Assembly (NCBI RefSeq): GCF_004342175.1
Contig: NZ_SMAO01000004.1
Location: forward strand, 248,001 to 312,000
DNA length: 64,000 bases
Source: Thiobaca trueperi
GTDB taxonomy: Bacteria; Pseudomonadota; Gammaproteobacteria; Chromatiales; Chromatiaceae
Reading direction: 5' to 3'
In this document: positions 1-9,512 of the stretch, in pieces
How positions within the stretch are numbered: the stretch's first letter is position 1
Layout of the letters: each line of letters starts with the position of its first letter
Notes under the pieces: model-generated
Databases searched by the model: none
What the model saw: the letters and a program-made list of their open reading frames with translations, nothing else
Told to the model about the DNA's origin: nothing
Program-made: the position numbers and the translations under genes

Positions 1-675
1 CTGGTCGGCTGCTCGGGCGCGATCCTGTCTTACATCATGTGCAAGGCGATGAACCGCTCGATCATCAATGTCGTCTTTGGCGGTTTCGGCTCGGACGATG
101 CGGTGGGCGACAGTGCGGGCGCGCAGGCGGCGGAGAAGGGTGTCAAATCGGCGGCGGTCGAGGATGCCGTCTACTGGATGGAAGACGCCAACCGGGTCAT
201 CATCATCCCCGGTTACGGCATGGCCGTCGCCCAGGCCCAGCATTCGCTGAAAGAGCTGATGGAACTGCTGGAGGCGCGCGGCGTTGAGGTCAAATTCGCC
301 ATCCATCCGGTCGCCGGACGCATGCCGGGACATATGAACGTGCTGCTCGCCGAGGCGGACATCCCCTATGACCGCGTGCTGGAGATGGACGAGATCAATC
401 CCGATTTTCCGAGCACCGACGTGGTGCTGGTGGTGGGTGCCAACGATGTCGTCAACCCGGCAGCCAAGGAAGACAAGACCAGCCCCATCTATGGCATGCC
501 GATCCTGGAGGCCGGTCGCGCGCGTCAGGTCTATTTCCTCAAGCGCTCCATGCGTCCGGGTTACTCAGGCGTCGATAATCTGCTCTTCTATCAGGAGAAC
601 ACCTCGCTGGTGTTCGGCGATGCCAAGGATACGATCGACGGCATGAACAATGCGCTCAAGGGCGGCGGGCATTAG
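1..675 (+). CDS. pntB: NAD(P) transhydrogenase subunit beta, 3' part
   Basis: This is the C-terminal 224 residues of PntB; the gene begins before the window and the frame is open from base 1. PntB is the inner-membrane subunit of the proton-translocating transhydrogenase that reduces NADP+ with NADH using the proton gradient. The visible part starts at the end of the last membrane segment ([15 protein letters not shown]) and continues into the NADP(H)-binding domain III, with the conserved [10 protein letters not shown] loop, the [15 protein letters not shown] stretch and [12 protein letters not shown] near the end. pntA would be expected upstream, outside the window. The match to the family is unambiguous. 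Confidence 0.97.
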   Translation: MVGCSGAILSYIMCKAMNRSIINVVFGGFGSDDAVGDSAGAQAAEKGVKSAAVEDAVYWMEDANRVIIIPGYGMAVAQAQHSLKELMELLEARGVEVKFAIHPVAGRMPGHMNVLLAEADIPYDRVLEMDEINPDFPSTDVVLVVGANDVVNPAAKEDKTSPIYGMPILEAGRARQVYFLKRSMRPGYSGVDNLLFYQENTSLVFGDAKDTIDGMNNALKGGGH

Positions 676-698
676 GCGGCTTTCGGCAGCATTCGTAC

Positions 699-738
699 CC
701 GTGATCAGGTCTTTTTTGACAGGATTTTTAATCGTAAC
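699..738. repeat. partial copy of the AACAGGATT-type dispersed repeat
   Basis: The run GTGATCAGGTCTTTTTTGAC followed by AGGATTTTTAAT closely matches the reverse complement of one end of the longer repeat at 38226-38313 (GTGATCAAGTCTTTTTCGAC then AGGATTAACAGG). Only the outer end and one AGGATT unit are present here, so this is a truncated copy. Confidence 0.6.
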
Positions 739-746
739 TTAGAAAT

Positions 747-765
747 CCACGCCCTTTGGGCGTGG
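747..765. terminator. hairpin downstream of pntB
   Basis: A perfect 8-bp stem (CCACGCCC, loop TTT, GGGCGTGG) lies about 70 bases after the pntB stop. No clear T-run follows on the plus strand, so it may be a weak terminator or simply part of the repeat-rich spacer between pntB and the convergent opgH. Confidence 0.35.
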
Positions 766-850
766 TCAGGGTTCAACGACTCTGTCAGTTGAGCAAATGG
801 CTTCCGTTGAGGCTGTCAGCGCCGTCGCGTACCAGCCAGCCAGAGCGATT

Positions 851-945
851 CGCCGGAGCCAGTTGCACCGATGCTGTTCGTTGTCGTTGTCGGCTTGTGA
901 ATCTTCGACAACGACAACGATCAGAGACGGCCTCGGATACGCCAT
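851..945. repeat. GTTGTC stem-loop dispersed repeat, copy 1
   Basis: The left arm TTCGTTGTCGTTGTCG and the right arm CGACAACGACAACGA form a long imperfect stem around GCTTGTGAATCTT, followed by AGACGGCCTCGGA. The same arrangement returns at 8405-8555 and, inverted, at 11185-11325. The flanks GCCGGAGCC and TTGCACCGATGCT are shared with copy 2. It sits in the 276-base spacer between the convergent pntB and opgH genes. Confidence 0.75.
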
Positions 946-951
946 CCTGTC

Positions 952-3027
952 TCAATTCAATCGCTGCACGCTCACAGGCGGCTCCGCTCCCGCCCACAAC
1001 TGGGTATGGAGCTCATAAAGCCCATCCCGATGGGAGAGCAGCGCCCGTTTCTCGGCGGTGTTCAGGCTTTGCGGCCCCTCGTCCTGGAGTTTGAAGATGA
1101 TGCCCTCCAGTGCATGACGGCGGCGGCGGCTCGGGTTTTCGTCCGGCAGCAGCGAGGCGTGGAGCGCATAGGCGCTCGGCTCGACCACGGCCCAGGACCA
1201 GAGATCGCGGCCTGTCGTCTGTGGTGTGGGCTGGGACGCGGCGAGGTTGTCATCAAGCAGCCTGAGCACGCGCGGCTCGTCGGATTCGGCGGGGGTGAGA
1301 AAGAGCCCGGCGCGTCGCGCCAGCAGACCGAGCGAGGTGCGGCTGGTGATCATGGACACCGGGATCGAAAGCGCGAGTCCGGCCAGCACCGGGGTGAACC
1401 ACCAGAAAAAGTCCGGGACATAGACATAGGTCACGACGCCGACGACGGCGGCGATCAGGGTGTGGACGGCGTGGGCGCCAAAGGCCTCGGCGAAGCCGGT
1501 CTGATGGTCGCCGCGCTCCTGGGTCGGCCAGCCGACCGTGGTGCGCAGCAGGATTGCCGCCACGAACTTGCTCTGAAAGAGCATCAGCACCGGGGCCAAC
1601 AGCACCGACAGCAGACTCTCGATGACCACGCTGATCGTGGCGCGGGCCAGACCGCCGAAACGCGGTGCGAGATCGCGCTTGACGGCGAGCAGGATCAGCG
1701 CGAGCAGCTTGGGCAGGAACAGCATCGTCAGCGTGACCCAGAGCACGGTGGCCATTTCGACCGCATAGGACTCAGGCCAGACCGGGAGCACATTGTTGCC
1801 GAAGAAATAGACCGGCACCGTAAGGCTTCTGAAATAGGCCTCGACCCCGGTGGCGATCAGGAACAGCAGCCACAGCGGCGAGGCTAGATAGGACATGACG
1901 CCCATGGCGAAATGGATGCGGCTCAACGATTTGAAGTGCCGCGCCAGGATGAGCCGCGTGTGTTGCAGATTGCCCTGACACCAGCGCCGGTCGCGTTTGG
2001 CATAGTCGATGAGGGTCGGTGGGATTTCTTCATAGCTCCCGCCCAGATCGTCCGCCAGTCGCACCTTCCAGCCCGCCCGCGCGAGCAGCGCGGCCTCGAC
2101 GAAATCATGACTCAGGATGTCGCCGCCGAATGGCTCGCGTCCCGGCAACTGCGGCAGTCCGCAATGTTGGGCAAAGGGTCTGACCCGAATGATGGCGTTA
2201 TGACCCCAGAAATTCGCTGTGTCCTGCTGCCAGTAAGCCAGACCAGCGGCGAACATGCGTCCGTAGAGACTGCCGGCGAATTGCAGCATGCGCGCGAACA
2301 GCGAGGAGCGGTTGACCGGTACCGGCGGTACCTGAATCAGCGCCAGCCGGCGGTCGGCCTCCATGCGCCGCACCATCTCCACCAGCGTGGTCCCGCACAT
2401 GATGCTGTCGGCATCGAGCACGATCATGTAGCGGTAGCGACCGCCCCAGCGTCGGCAGAATTCAGCCAGATTGCCGCTCTTGCGGGCGGTGTTCTCGACC
2501 CGGTTGCGGTAGAAGATCCGCGCCGGATGGCCCAGCTCCTGCGCCCAGCGGCGCCATTCCCATTCCTCGCGCACCCAGGTGTCGGGGTCGCGGGTGTCGC
2601 TGAGGATGAAGATCTCGAAGCCCTGATGGCGACCGGTTTCGACCAGCGACTGATACATGGCGCGCAGGCCGGCGAAGACCCGCTCGGGATCCTCGTTATA
2701 GACCGGCATCACCAGCGCGGTCTTGAACGGTCCGTCGGACTCGTCCGGGGAGGCCGGAGCGGCCTCCCCAAAAGTGTCCGCATCGTTCTGATGACGCAGA
2801 AGCCGCACGAAGCCGAGCGCGGCGGTCCAGAAGGAGGCGTTGATCCACAGCATCAGGATGGCGTAGAGGATCAGGAGCACCAGTTCGAGCGGCGTGATGC
2901 CGCCGTCCTGGATCGCCGCCGTCAGCAGCGACATGGTCCAGAGCGTGGTGATCGTCACCAGCGAGAAGTAGATCGGACGGTGAAAATGACGCCCGAGTCC
3001 GGCGAACGAACCAGGAAGACTGCTCAT
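952..3027 (-). CDS. opgH: glucan glucosyltransferase H (osmoregulated periplasmic glucan synthesis)
   Basis: OpgH is an inner-membrane family 2 glycosyltransferase that builds the beta-glucan backbone of periplasmic glucans from UDP-glucose and passes it to the periplasm. The start is placed at 3027 (MSSLPGSFAGLG), where ATGA overlaps the stop of the upstream gene; the open frame continues to 3327 but that part has atypical composition. The 691-residue protein begins close to the first membrane segments (about residues 20-75). It then shows the nucleotide-sugar motifs MPVYNEDPERV and DADSIMCG, the acceptor-site RDRRWCQGN box, and several C-terminal membrane helices. It is shorter than E. coli OpgH (about 850 residues) because it lacks most of the N-terminal cytoplasmic extension. 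It is the last gene of opgG - small gene - opgH. Confidence 0.93.
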   Translation of the reverse strand: MSSLPGSFAGLGRHFHRPIYFSLVTITTLWTMSLLTAAIQDGGITPLELVLLILYAILMLWINASFWTAALGFVRLLRHQNDADTFGEAAPASPDESDGPFKTALVMPVYNEDPERVFAGLRAMYQSLVETGRHQGFEIFILSDTRDPDTWVREEWEWRRWAQELGHPARIFYRNRVENTARKSGNLAEFCRRWGGRYRYMIVLDADSIMCGTTLVEMVRRMEADRRLALIQVPPVPVNRSSLFARMLQFAGSLYGRMFAAGLAYWQQDTANFWGHNAIIRVRPFAQHCGLPQLPGREPFGGDILSHDFVEAALLARAGWKVRLADDLGGSYEEIPPTLIDYAKRDRRWCQGNLQHTRLILARHFKSLSRIHFAMGVMSYLASPLWLLFLIATGVEAYFRSLTVPVYFFGNNVLPVWPESYAVEMATVLWVTLTMLFLPKLLALILLAVKRDLAPRFGGLARATISVVIESLLSVLLAPVLMLFQSKFVAAILLRTTVGWPTQERGDHQTGFAEAFGAHAVHTLIAAVVGVVTYVYVPDFFWWFTPVLAGLALSIPVSMITSRTSLGLLARRAGLFLTPAESDEPRVLRLLDDNLAASQPTPQTTGRDLWSWAVVEPSAYALHASLLPDENPSRRRRHALEGIIFKLQDEGPQSLNTAEKRALLSHRDGLYELHTQLWAGAEPPVSVQRLN

Positions 3028-3578
3028 GAGCGCACCCCAGGTGAGCCGCCGCCCAGGCTGGAGCGGCACAGAACACGACAGATGGACGCGAGGAAACGGT
3101 GTCCCAGACGGTGAAACAGGAGATCGATCCGGTTCGGTTCCATGTTCAACGGCGCGGGTTCGGGCGTCGCAGGGAGATGCGCGGCAAGAATCGCCGGGGC
3201 GAGTGAGTCGCTGGCGAACCCGGCCCAGCGCGCACTCCAGCCGGGAACCGCGCCGTTGAGCACCGCCGCGCGCGCGGCGCAGAGACGGTCGGCATCGCCT
3301 TCGAGCCCCAGCTCGGCGATCAGCCATTGATCCAGCAGGCTGTGCGCTTCCTCAATGGCCGCCTCGACCGGATCCTCCAGCGGTGCGGCGGCGGCGCGTA
3401 TTGCGGCACGCTGACGCACCTGATCAAGCAGTCGCTCGATTTCCTGAGGATCGCTGATCCCCATGGCGCGCAGATAGTCGCTGACCCGGCGTTCAGCACG
3501 CTGCCAGTCGGACGGATCCAGCCCGGCGACGGACGGGCCGCTGGACAGCGATTCGGAATCAGGGATGCTGGCCGGCAT
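3024..3578 (-). CDS. hypothetical protein between opgG and opgH
   Basis: This 184-residue protein is not one I recognise. It is wedged between opgG and opgH with coupling at both ends: its ATG at 3578 shares a base with the opgG stop (TAATG), and its stop overlaps the opgH start (ATGA). A start at 3593 is also open but would overlap opgG more. The N-terminal half is charged and helical (AERRVSDYLRAMGISDPQ, then IERLLDQVRQR). No signal peptide or membrane segment is evident, suggesting a cytoplasmic protein. Since this OpgH lacks a long N-terminal extension, the small protein might supply a regulatory part of it in trans; that is inference from position only. Confidence 0.75.
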   Translation of the reverse strand: MPASIPDSESLSSGPSVAGLDPSDWQRAERRVSDYLRAMGISDPQEIERLLDQVRQRAAIRAAAAPLEDPVEAAIEEAHSLLDQWLIAELGLEGDADRLCAARAAVLNGAVPGWSARWAGFASDSLAPAILAAHLPATPEPAPLNMEPNRIDLLFHRLGHRFLASICRVLCRSSLGGGSPGVRS

Positions 3579-5140
3579 TATTCGCGCACCCATCTGAAGC
3601 TCCAGGTCTCGCTCAGGACGTTGTCGCCGTGACGCAGGAAGGCGCGCAGATCGGCGGGCGTTGCGCCGTCCGGGGTCAGCTCGAAGAAGAGCCGCCGGCC
3701 GCGTGTCTCGGGGTTGGCCTGCACCACCGGTTGGGACAGTTCGCCGGAGGTGGTGGCGATGACCGCCTCGACCGGCGTTTCAGGATCCAGGCCGGCCAGC
3801 GTCTCGCCGGCGAAGTCCACCACGAATTTGCGCTTGTTCGAGTCCAGCTCGGCGGTGCCGCTCGCACCGACACGGGTCGCAATGGCGCGTCCACCGAGCA
3901 TGCCGGCCTCGGGGTCTTTGGCGAAGCGCAGCCGATAGGCAAACTCAAGTTCCTGACCGGACCGGGTTGCCTGCTCGGGTATCCAGTAGGCGACGATGTT
4001 GTCATACAGCTCCGCCGAACTGGGGATCTCAACCAGTTCCACGACACCTTTACCCCAATCGCCGATCGGCTCGATCAGAACGCTCGGGCGGTTCTGATAG
4101 TGCGCTTCCAGGTCTTCGTAGTTGGTAAAGTCGCGGTCGCGCTGGAAGAGACCGAAAGAACGGGGATTTTCGACCTGGAAATCGCTCACCCGCAGTCCGA
4201 TGGGATTGACCAGCGGACGCCAGATCCGCTCGCCATGGCCGGTTTCCACCAGCAGACCGTCGGAATCGTGGACCTCGGGACGAAAGTCGTCCATGAAGCG
4301 ATCAGTGTTCTCGCCGTGGAAGAACATGCTGGTCAAAGGCGCGATACCCAGTTTCTGGACCGATTTGCGAAGAAAGAGATGCGCCTTGACGTCGATGACG
4401 GTTTCGACTCCAGGGCGAATCACGAAGCGGTAAGCCCCCGCGACGCTCTCGCTGTCCAGCAGACCGTAGGCGGTGATCTCGGTCGCATCCCGCTCAGGCT
4501 TGCGCAGCCAGAACTCGCGAAACACCGGGAATTCTTCCTGGCTCGGGAGTCCGGTATCGATGGCCAGGCCGCGCGCCGAGAGTCCGTAGTTGAGATCCTT
4601 CGGGAGCGCGCGGAAATAGCTGGCACCCTGGAAGACCGCGAGATCGTCGAAGATCTGATCGTGGTTGAGCGGATACATGAGACGCAGGCCGGCATACCCG
4701 AGATCGGCAGGCATCTCCTGGGGTACCAGGTTTTTGCCGTAGTCGAACAGATCGTGACTGAAGGCCACAGGCTTTGCCTGACCGTTATCGATGACGTTGA
4801 TGCTGACCCGGTCCTTGGCGAGAAAGCCGCGATGGAAGAAATTGACCTGGAAGGGCAGGCCCTCGTCGCGCCACAGGTTATGGTCGCGATTGAAACGGAT
4901 GTCGCGATACTGGTCGTAATTCAGGTTCGCCAGATAGTCGGGCAGATCCGGACGATCCGGGGCATAGGGACTGGCGGCCAATTCCTCGGCGCGCCGCACC
5001 ACGGCGGCAAAGGTGAATTCGCCCGGTGCGCCTTCAACCGGGGCCGGCTCCACCACGCCGGTCTCGTCTCCCGCCCACACGCCTCCGGCGATCGCAAGGG
5101 TCAAACTCAAGGCTAGAAGTCCTGAAATGCGCGAGGTCAT
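3578..5140 (-). CDS. opgG: periplasmic glucan biosynthesis protein G
   Basis: OpgG is a periplasmic beta-sandwich protein needed to branch or elongate the glucan exported by OpgH. Of two close ATGs, 5140 is preferred because a GAGA motif lies 8 bases upstream, whereas it would be only 2 bases from the ATG at 5146. The 520-residue product starts with a signal peptide (SRISGLLALSLTLAIAGG, cleavage near VWAGD). Typical family segments follow: FTFAAVVRRAEELA, YDQYRDIRFN, FRPEVHDSDGL and the C-terminal Ig-like part ending in SFRWVRE. It leads the opgG - unknown - opgH unit and is divergent from cydA. Confidence 0.94.
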   Translation of the reverse strand: MTSRISGLLALSLTLAIAGGVWAGDETGVVEPAPVEGAPGEFTFAAVVRRAEELAASPYAPDRPDLPDYLANLNYDQYRDIRFNRDHNLWRDEGLPFQVNFFHRGFLAKDRVSINVIDNGQAKPVAFSHDLFDYGKNLVPQEMPADLGYAGLRLMYPLNHDQIFDDLAVFQGASYFRALPKDLNYGLSARGLAIDTGLPSQEEFPVFREFWLRKPERDATEITAYGLLDSESVAGAYRFVIRPGVETVIDVKAHLFLRKSVQKLGIAPLTSMFFHGENTDRFMDDFRPEVHDSDGLLVETGHGERIWRPLVNPIGLRVSDFQVENPRSFGLFQRDRDFTNYEDLEAHYQNRPSVLIEPIGDWGKGVVELVEIPSSAELYDNIVAYWIPEQATRSGQELEFAYRLRFAKDPEAGMLGGRAIATRVGASGTAELDSNKRKFVVDFAGETLAGLDPETPVEAVIATTSGELSQPVVQANPETRGRRLFFELTPDGATPADLRAFLRHGDNVLSETWSFRWVRE

Positions 5141-5481
5141 CGTCATATTCTCGTTAAATGAATGATTTTTCATACATAAAGTGCGTAGACGCGAATGTCT
5201 GAGCGCAATGGTCAAAGCCTGTTCATGAGGCATCTTGAATCCTGGAAAGGGCCGCTATTGTAGTCTGAAGCGGGCGTGGTTTGTGCGGTCGGCGCCGCAT
5301 GGCGAGGCTTAATTTTGCGGCCATCGGCTGGCGCAGGAATGCGCGGCAGCGACCTGACCCTTCAAGGGTCCGTGTCCGGTCACCGTTTGCTCAGCGCATG
5401 ACGTTGCCCCAGGTCATTCCCACGTATCCCGTTTCGATTTATCTTGTGTCCTCAAGGTTTCGGATTTCAGGAGAATCGCCC
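5141..5481. other. intergenic region between divergent opgG and cydA
   Basis: This 341-base spacer should hold both promoters. The opgG-proximal part (about 5145-5180) is AT-rich, with AATGATTTTTCATACATAAA. I looked for an FNR/ANR box (TTGAT-N4-ATCAA) and for an ArcA-like site upstream of cydA and found no convincing match. Apart from the cydA ribosome-binding site AGGAGA at 5469-5474, nothing can be assigned. Confidence 0.5.
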
Positions 5482-7086
5482 ATGCTCGACAGCTCCATGA
5501 TCGAACTCTCGCGATGGCAGTTCGCCAGCACCGCGATGTATCACTTTCTCTTCGTGCCCCTGACGCTGGGGCTCTCCTGGATCCTGGTGATCATGGAGAG
5601 CGTCTATGTCATGACCGGACGCGAGATCTACCGGGACATGACCAAGTTCTGGGGCAAGCTGTTCGGCATCAATTTTGCGCTCGGCGTCACCACCGGGCTG
5701 ACCATGGAGTTCCAGTTCGGCACCAACTGGTCCTATTACAGCCACTATGTCGGCGATGTCTTCGGCGCGCCGCTGGCGATTGAGGGTCTGATGGCCTTCT
5801 TTCTGGAGTCCACCTTCATCGGTCTCTTCTTCCTGGGCTGGGAACGTCTGACCAAGCGTCAGCACCTGGCCGTGACCTTCCTGATGGCCTTCGGCTCCAA
5901 TCTGTCCGCGCTCTGGATCCTGGTCGCCAACGGCTGGATGCAGAACCCGGTCGGTGCCGAGTTCAGTTACGAGACCATGCGCATGGAGATGGTGAGCTTC
6001 TGGGAGGTGGTGATGAACCCGGTCGCTCAGGTCAAGTTCGTGCACACCGTGGCCGCCGGTTATGTCACCGGCGCCATGTTCGTGCTCGGCATCAGTTCCT
6101 GGTACATGCTCAAAGGGCGGGATCTGCCCTTTGCCAAACGCTCCTTTTCGGTCGCGGTCGGGTTCGGTCTGGCCTCGATCCTGTCGGTCATCCTGCTTGG
6201 CGACGAGTCCGGTTATGAAGTCGGTGACGTGCAGAGGGTCAAGCTCGCGGCCATCGAGGCCGAATGGCACACCGAGCCCGCGCCAGCGGCCTTTACCATC
6301 TACGGCATTCCCGACAATGAAGCCGAGGAGACGCAGGATGCGATCAAGGTTCCCTGGCTGCTGGGTCTGATCGCCACCCGCTCGCTCGATACCGAGGTCA
6401 AGGGGCTGAAGGACCTGATGCGCGAACATGAGGCACGCATCCGCAGCGGCATGATCGCCTATTCCTATCTTGAGCGTCTGCGCGGCGGCGAGAAGACGCC
6501 CGAGAATATTGCCGCCTTTGAGGCGCATAAGGCCGATCTCGGCTATGGACTCCTGCTGAAACGCTATACCGAGAATCCGGCGGCGGCGACCGAGGAGCAG
6601 ATCCGGATGGCGGTGAAGGATTCGATTCCCGAGGTGGCGCCACTCTTCTGGACCTTCCGCATCATGGTGGGGGCCGGGGTCTGGATGCTGCTCCTGATCG
6701 TGCTGGGGTTCTATTACAACGCCAAGCGCGTCATTCAGAATCAACGCTGGCTGCTGCGTCTCTTTCTTTTCAGCATCCCGGTGCCCTGGATTGCCGCCGA
6801 GACCGGCTGGTTCGTCGCCGAGTTCGGACGTCAGCCCTGGGCCATCGGCGAGGTGCTGCCGACCAGCATTGCCGCCTCCAGTCTGACCGCGAATGATCTC
6901 ATCATCAGTCTGTCCGGCTTCATCCTCTTTTACACCATTCTGTTCATCATCGAGATGTATCTGATGTTCAAGTTCGCGCGTCTGGGGCCGAGTTCGCTGC
7001 ACACAGGGCGCTATCATCACGAGTGCGAAACCGGCCATGCCGGCGGCATGACCCCGGCGACTGCACCTCACCAACAGGCGGATTAG
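5482..7086 (+). CDS. cydA: cytochrome bd ubiquinol oxidase subunit I
   Basis: CydA carries hemes b558, b595 and d, and oxidises quinol with high oxygen affinity. The start at 5482 follows an AGGAGA ribosome-binding site at the right distance; the frame is open further upstream but that part does not look coded. The 534-residue protein begins [24 protein letters not shown], where His21 is the expected axial heme ligand; a second His lies in [17 protein letters not shown]. The quinol-binding loop ([12 protein letters not shown] and the roughly 120 residues after it) is of the long, E. coli-like type, and [13 protein letters not shown] is the conserved C-terminal motif. It forms one unit with cydB and cydX. 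Confidence 0.97.
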   Translation: MLDSSMIELSRWQFASTAMYHFLFVPLTLGLSWILVIMESVYVMTGREIYRDMTKFWGKLFGINFALGVTTGLTMEFQFGTNWSYYSHYVGDVFGAPLAIEGLMAFFLESTFIGLFFLGWERLTKRQHLAVTFLMAFGSNLSALWILVANGWMQNPVGAEFSYETMRMEMVSFWEVVMNPVAQVKFVHTVAAGYVTGAMFVLGISSWYMLKGRDLPFAKRSFSVAVGFGLASILSVILLGDESGYEVGDVQRVKLAAIEAEWHTEPAPAAFTIYGIPDNEAEETQDAIKVPWLLGLIATRSLDTEVKGLKDLMREHEARIRSGMIAYSYLERLRGGEKTPENIAAFEAHKADLGYGLLLKRYTENPAAATEEQIRMAVKDSIPEVAPLFWTFRIMVGAGVWMLLLIVLGFYYNAKRVIQNQRWLLRLFLFSIPVPWIAAETGWFVAEFGRQPWAIGEVLPTSIAASSLTANDLIISLSGFILFYTILFIIEMYLMFKFARLGPSSLHTGRYHHECETGHAGGMTPATAPHQQAD

Positions 7087-7104
7087 AGACCCGGAGCAGA
7101 CATC

Positions 7105-8247
7105 ATGATCTTCGATTACGAAACGCTGAAATTCATCTGGTGGGTGCTGGTCGGGGTGCTGCTCATCGGCTTTGCCGTCACCGACGGCATGGACATGGGC
7201 GTTGGCGCACTCCTGCCGTTTCTCGGCAAGAACGACGAGGAGCGGCGCGTCATCATCAACACCATCGGTCCGCACTGGGACGGCAATCAGGTGTGGCTGA
7301 TCACCGCCGGCGGCGCCATCTTCGCCGCCTGGCCGCTGGTCTATGCCTCGGCCTTCTCCGGCTTTTATTTCGCCATGCTGCTGGCGCTCTTCGCCCTCTT
7401 TCTGCGTCCGGTTGGTTTTGATTACCGCAGCAAGATAGCCGATCCGCGCTGGCGCAGTGCCTGGGACTGGGGGCTGTTCGTGGGTGGCGTGGTGCCAGCC
7501 CTGGTGTTTGGCGTCGCCTTCGGCAATCTGCTGCTCGGCGTCCCCTTCCATCTGGACGACATGCTGCGGCCTTTTTATACCGGCAGCTTCATCGCGCTCT
7601 TCCATCCATTCGCCCTGATCGCCGGCATCGTCAGTGTTGCCATGCTGACCACGCAGGGCGCCATCTGGCTCCAGTTGCGCACGGCGGACCCCATCAGCAG
7701 CCGCGCCAAACTCTGGGCGAAGCGCGCGGGTCTGGCGACCATCGCCGCCTTTGCGCTGGCGGGCATCTGGCTGAGTCTCGGGATCGAAGGCTTCCGGGTG
7801 GCGTCCATGCCGCCGCTGGGCGCGACCCCGAATCCGCTGGCCAAGGAGGTGACGCACGAGGCGTCGGCCTGGCTGGCGAACTACCGCGACTATCCCTGGA
7901 CGCTGCTGTTCCCGGCCCTGGGATTCGTGGGGATGGGGCTGGCGATTCGCGCCTCACTGGCCGACCGCCCCGGACTCGGACTCGTCGCCAGCAGTCTGGG
8001 GCTGACCGGCATCATCGTCACGGCGGGGGCGGCGATGTTCCCCTTCATCCTGCCTTCCAGCACGCAGCCGAACAGCAGTCTCATCGTCTGGGACGCCGTG
8101 TCCAGCCATCTGACCCTGACGATCATGTTCTGGGCCGCCGCGATCTTCGTGCCCCTGATCCTGGCTTATACGACCTGGACCTATGCCAAGATGTGGCGGC
8201 GGGTCACGGTGGAGGAGATCCGCGAACAGGATCATCTGGCCTATTGA
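7105..8247 (+). CDS. cydB: cytochrome bd ubiquinol oxidase subunit II
   Basis: CydB is the pseudo-symmetric membrane partner of CydA in the bd oxidase. The 380-residue product shows the diagnostic start (MIFDYETLKFIWW) and the motifs GFAVTDGMDMGVG and IGPHWDGNQVWLITAGG. Several membrane helices follow, and near the C-terminus the family segment SSLIVWDAVSSHLTL. The gene starts 18 bases after cydA stops, with GGAG just upstream of the ATG, and is followed 29 bases later by cydX. Confidence 0.97.
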   Translation: MIFDYETLKFIWWVLVGVLLIGFAVTDGMDMGVGALLPFLGKNDEERRVIINTIGPHWDGNQVWLITAGGAIFAAWPLVYASAFSGFYFAMLLALFALFLRPVGFDYRSKIADPRWRSAWDWGLFVGGVVPALVFGVAFGNLLLGVPFHLDDMLRPFYTGSFIALFHPFALIAGIVSVAMLTTQGAIWLQLRTADPISSRAKLWAKRAGLATIAAFALAGIWLSLGIEGFRVASMPPLGATPNPLAKEVTHEASAWLANYRDYPWTLLFPALGFVGMGLAIRASLADRPGLGLVASSLGLTGIIVTAGAAMFPFILPSSTQPNSSLIVWDAVSSHLTLTIMFWAAAIFVPLILAYTTWTYAKMWRRVTVEEIREQDHLAY

Positions 8248-8276
8248 ACCGTGCTTAATCGAGAGAGGATGATCCA

Positions 8277-8396
8277 ATGTGGTATTTCACCTGGATTCTG
8301 GGGGTGCTGCTGGCGCTGGCGTTCGGCGTCATCAATGTGATGTGGTTTGAGTCGGAGCAATGCCTGGGCACTGCCGACGAGGATCGGCGCGCCTGA
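8277..8396 (+). CDS. cydX: cytochrome bd oxidase small subunit CydX
   Basis: This 39-residue protein begins MWYFTWILGVLLALAFGV and has a single membrane helix followed by NVMWFESEQ. It matches the CydX/YbgT family (Trp-Tyr start, one helix, conserved Glu), which stabilises the heme-containing bd oxidase. It lies 29 bases after cydB, with AGAGAGGAT upstream as ribosome-binding site. Length and position are both typical for the family. Confidence 0.93.
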   Translation: MWYFTWILGVLLALAFGVINVMWFESEQCLGTADEDRRA

Positions 8397-8404
8397 AGCG
8401 ACTT

Positions 8405-8555
<151 letters not shown>

Positions 8556-8598
8556 AGCCGCTCGCGGCAGCCAATGACCCCCTTTGGGGTTAATCCAA

Positions 8599-8627
8599 AG
8601 CCACCCGCTTTGCGGGTGGCTTTTTAC
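8599..8627 (+). terminator. rho-independent terminator of cydABX
   Basis: The stem GCCACCCGC / GCGGGTGGC with loop TTT is followed by a T5 run (8621-8625). It lies after the repeat that follows cydX, and in the gap before the convergent OmpA-type gene. Confidence 0.85.
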
Positions 8628-8631
8628 TCCA

Positions 8632-8660
8632 AAGGCACTGCATATCGCACAGGGCGCGGT
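8632..8660. repeat. short GCGCGGTTTA dispersed element, site 1
   Basis: The sequence GCATATCGCACAGGGCGCGG followed by TTTAACT resembles 52859-52881 (GCATACCGCGCCGGGCGCGG then TTTAGG). It abuts the 3' end of the OmpA-type gene. Two sites are too few to define the family, so it is flagged as a probable REP-like element. Confidence 0.4.
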
Positions 8661-9338
8661 TTAACTGGCCCTGATCGGCACGATCAGGATGTCAACGCGC
8701 CGATTCTGACGACGTCCATACTCGGTGTCGTTGCTCGCGATGGGTCGGTTCTTGCCGAAACCGGCTGAACTGAGGCGCTGCGGGATGACGCCACTACCCT
8801 CGAAATAGCTCTGCACCGAGCCGGCACGACGCTCGGAGAGGAGCTGGTTGTGTTGGGCCGAACCGGTGTTGTCGGTATGGCCCGAGATGCCGAGTTCGGT
8901 CTTGCCATATTTGTTCATGATGGCGGCGATCTTATCCATGGTGCTGTAAAAGCCGGGATTGATACGGTCCGAGTCCACCGCGAAGGTCGTTTCGCCGGTC
9001 ATACCCACCAGCAGCTCGTCGTTGGGCAGTTTCTGCACCCGGATCATGCCGCTGGCGATCTCAGCTGCCAGTTCTTTTTCAAAATCCTTGCGCTGGTCTT
9101 CCATGTATTTCCCGACCGCCGTGCCGATCAGGGCACCGCCGACGGCGCCGATCAGGGCGCCTCTGCCCGCGTTGGCACCGAACGAGCCGATCAGCGCGCC
9201 TGCCGCAGCGCCTGCGGCAGTACCGATGGCAGCGCCCCGGCCCGTCTCGGTCATGCCCGAGCCATCAGCGGCGCAGCCGGAAATCAGCACCGCAACGGTG
9301 GCTGTGATGGCGGCGCTTTTTACAAAACCTGGATTCAT
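8661..9338 (-). CDS. OmpA-family lipoprotein with glycine-zipper region
   Basis: This 225-residue outer-membrane lipoprotein starts with a signal sequence ending in the lipobox LISGC (Cys22). Residues about 30-80 are rich in GAAIGTAAGAAAGALIG-type glycine zippers. The C-terminal OmpA-like peptidoglycan-binding domain (about 115-225) shows GISGHTDNTG, NQLLSERRAGSV and the final RRQNRRVDI. It probably anchors the outer membrane to peptidoglycan, similar to E. coli YiaD. An AAGGAG ribosome-binding site sits just before the ATG. The exact orthologue cannot be named. Confidence 0.9.
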   Translation of the reverse strand: MNPGFVKSAAITATVAVLISGCAADGSGMTETGRGAAIGTAAGAAAGALIGSFGANAGRGALIGAVGGALIGTAVGKYMEDQRKDFEKELAAEIASGMIRVQKLPNDELLVGMTGETTFAVDSDRINPGFYSTMDKIAAIMNKYGKTELGISGHTDNTGSAQHNQLLSERRAGSVQSYFEGSGVIPQRLSSAGFGKNRPIASNDTEYGRRQNRRVDILIVPIRAS

Positions 9339-9512
9339 TCAAGACTCCTTCAGGAAACAGGGTGAGAGTGGTGACGCGGCGCTCATCTGAGCGGCCAGAC
9401 AGGGCGATCAGGTGCGCCAGCCGCCTCATGATGCCAGATCAAACCGGGTCTCCACAAAGGTCGCTGACATCGCCAGCGCCAAACTCAGAGTGAGAAGAAT
9501 GCATTTCACGCC

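Noticed and set aside
2700-3327. Longer opgH start at 3327
   Set aside because: The added 100 residues are Arg/Cys/Pro-rich and overlap the coupled upstream gene; the ATG at 3027 fits relatives and the ATGA overlap.
3629-5116. A 495-residue plus-strand open frame over opgG
   Set aside because: It is antisense to a clearly recognised gene and shows no family motif.
5467-7857. A 796-residue minus-strand open frame over cydA and cydB
   Set aside because: It is the antisense shadow of two certain genes; its composition (His, Gln, Asp, Gly rich) is typical of reverse frames in GC-rich DNA.
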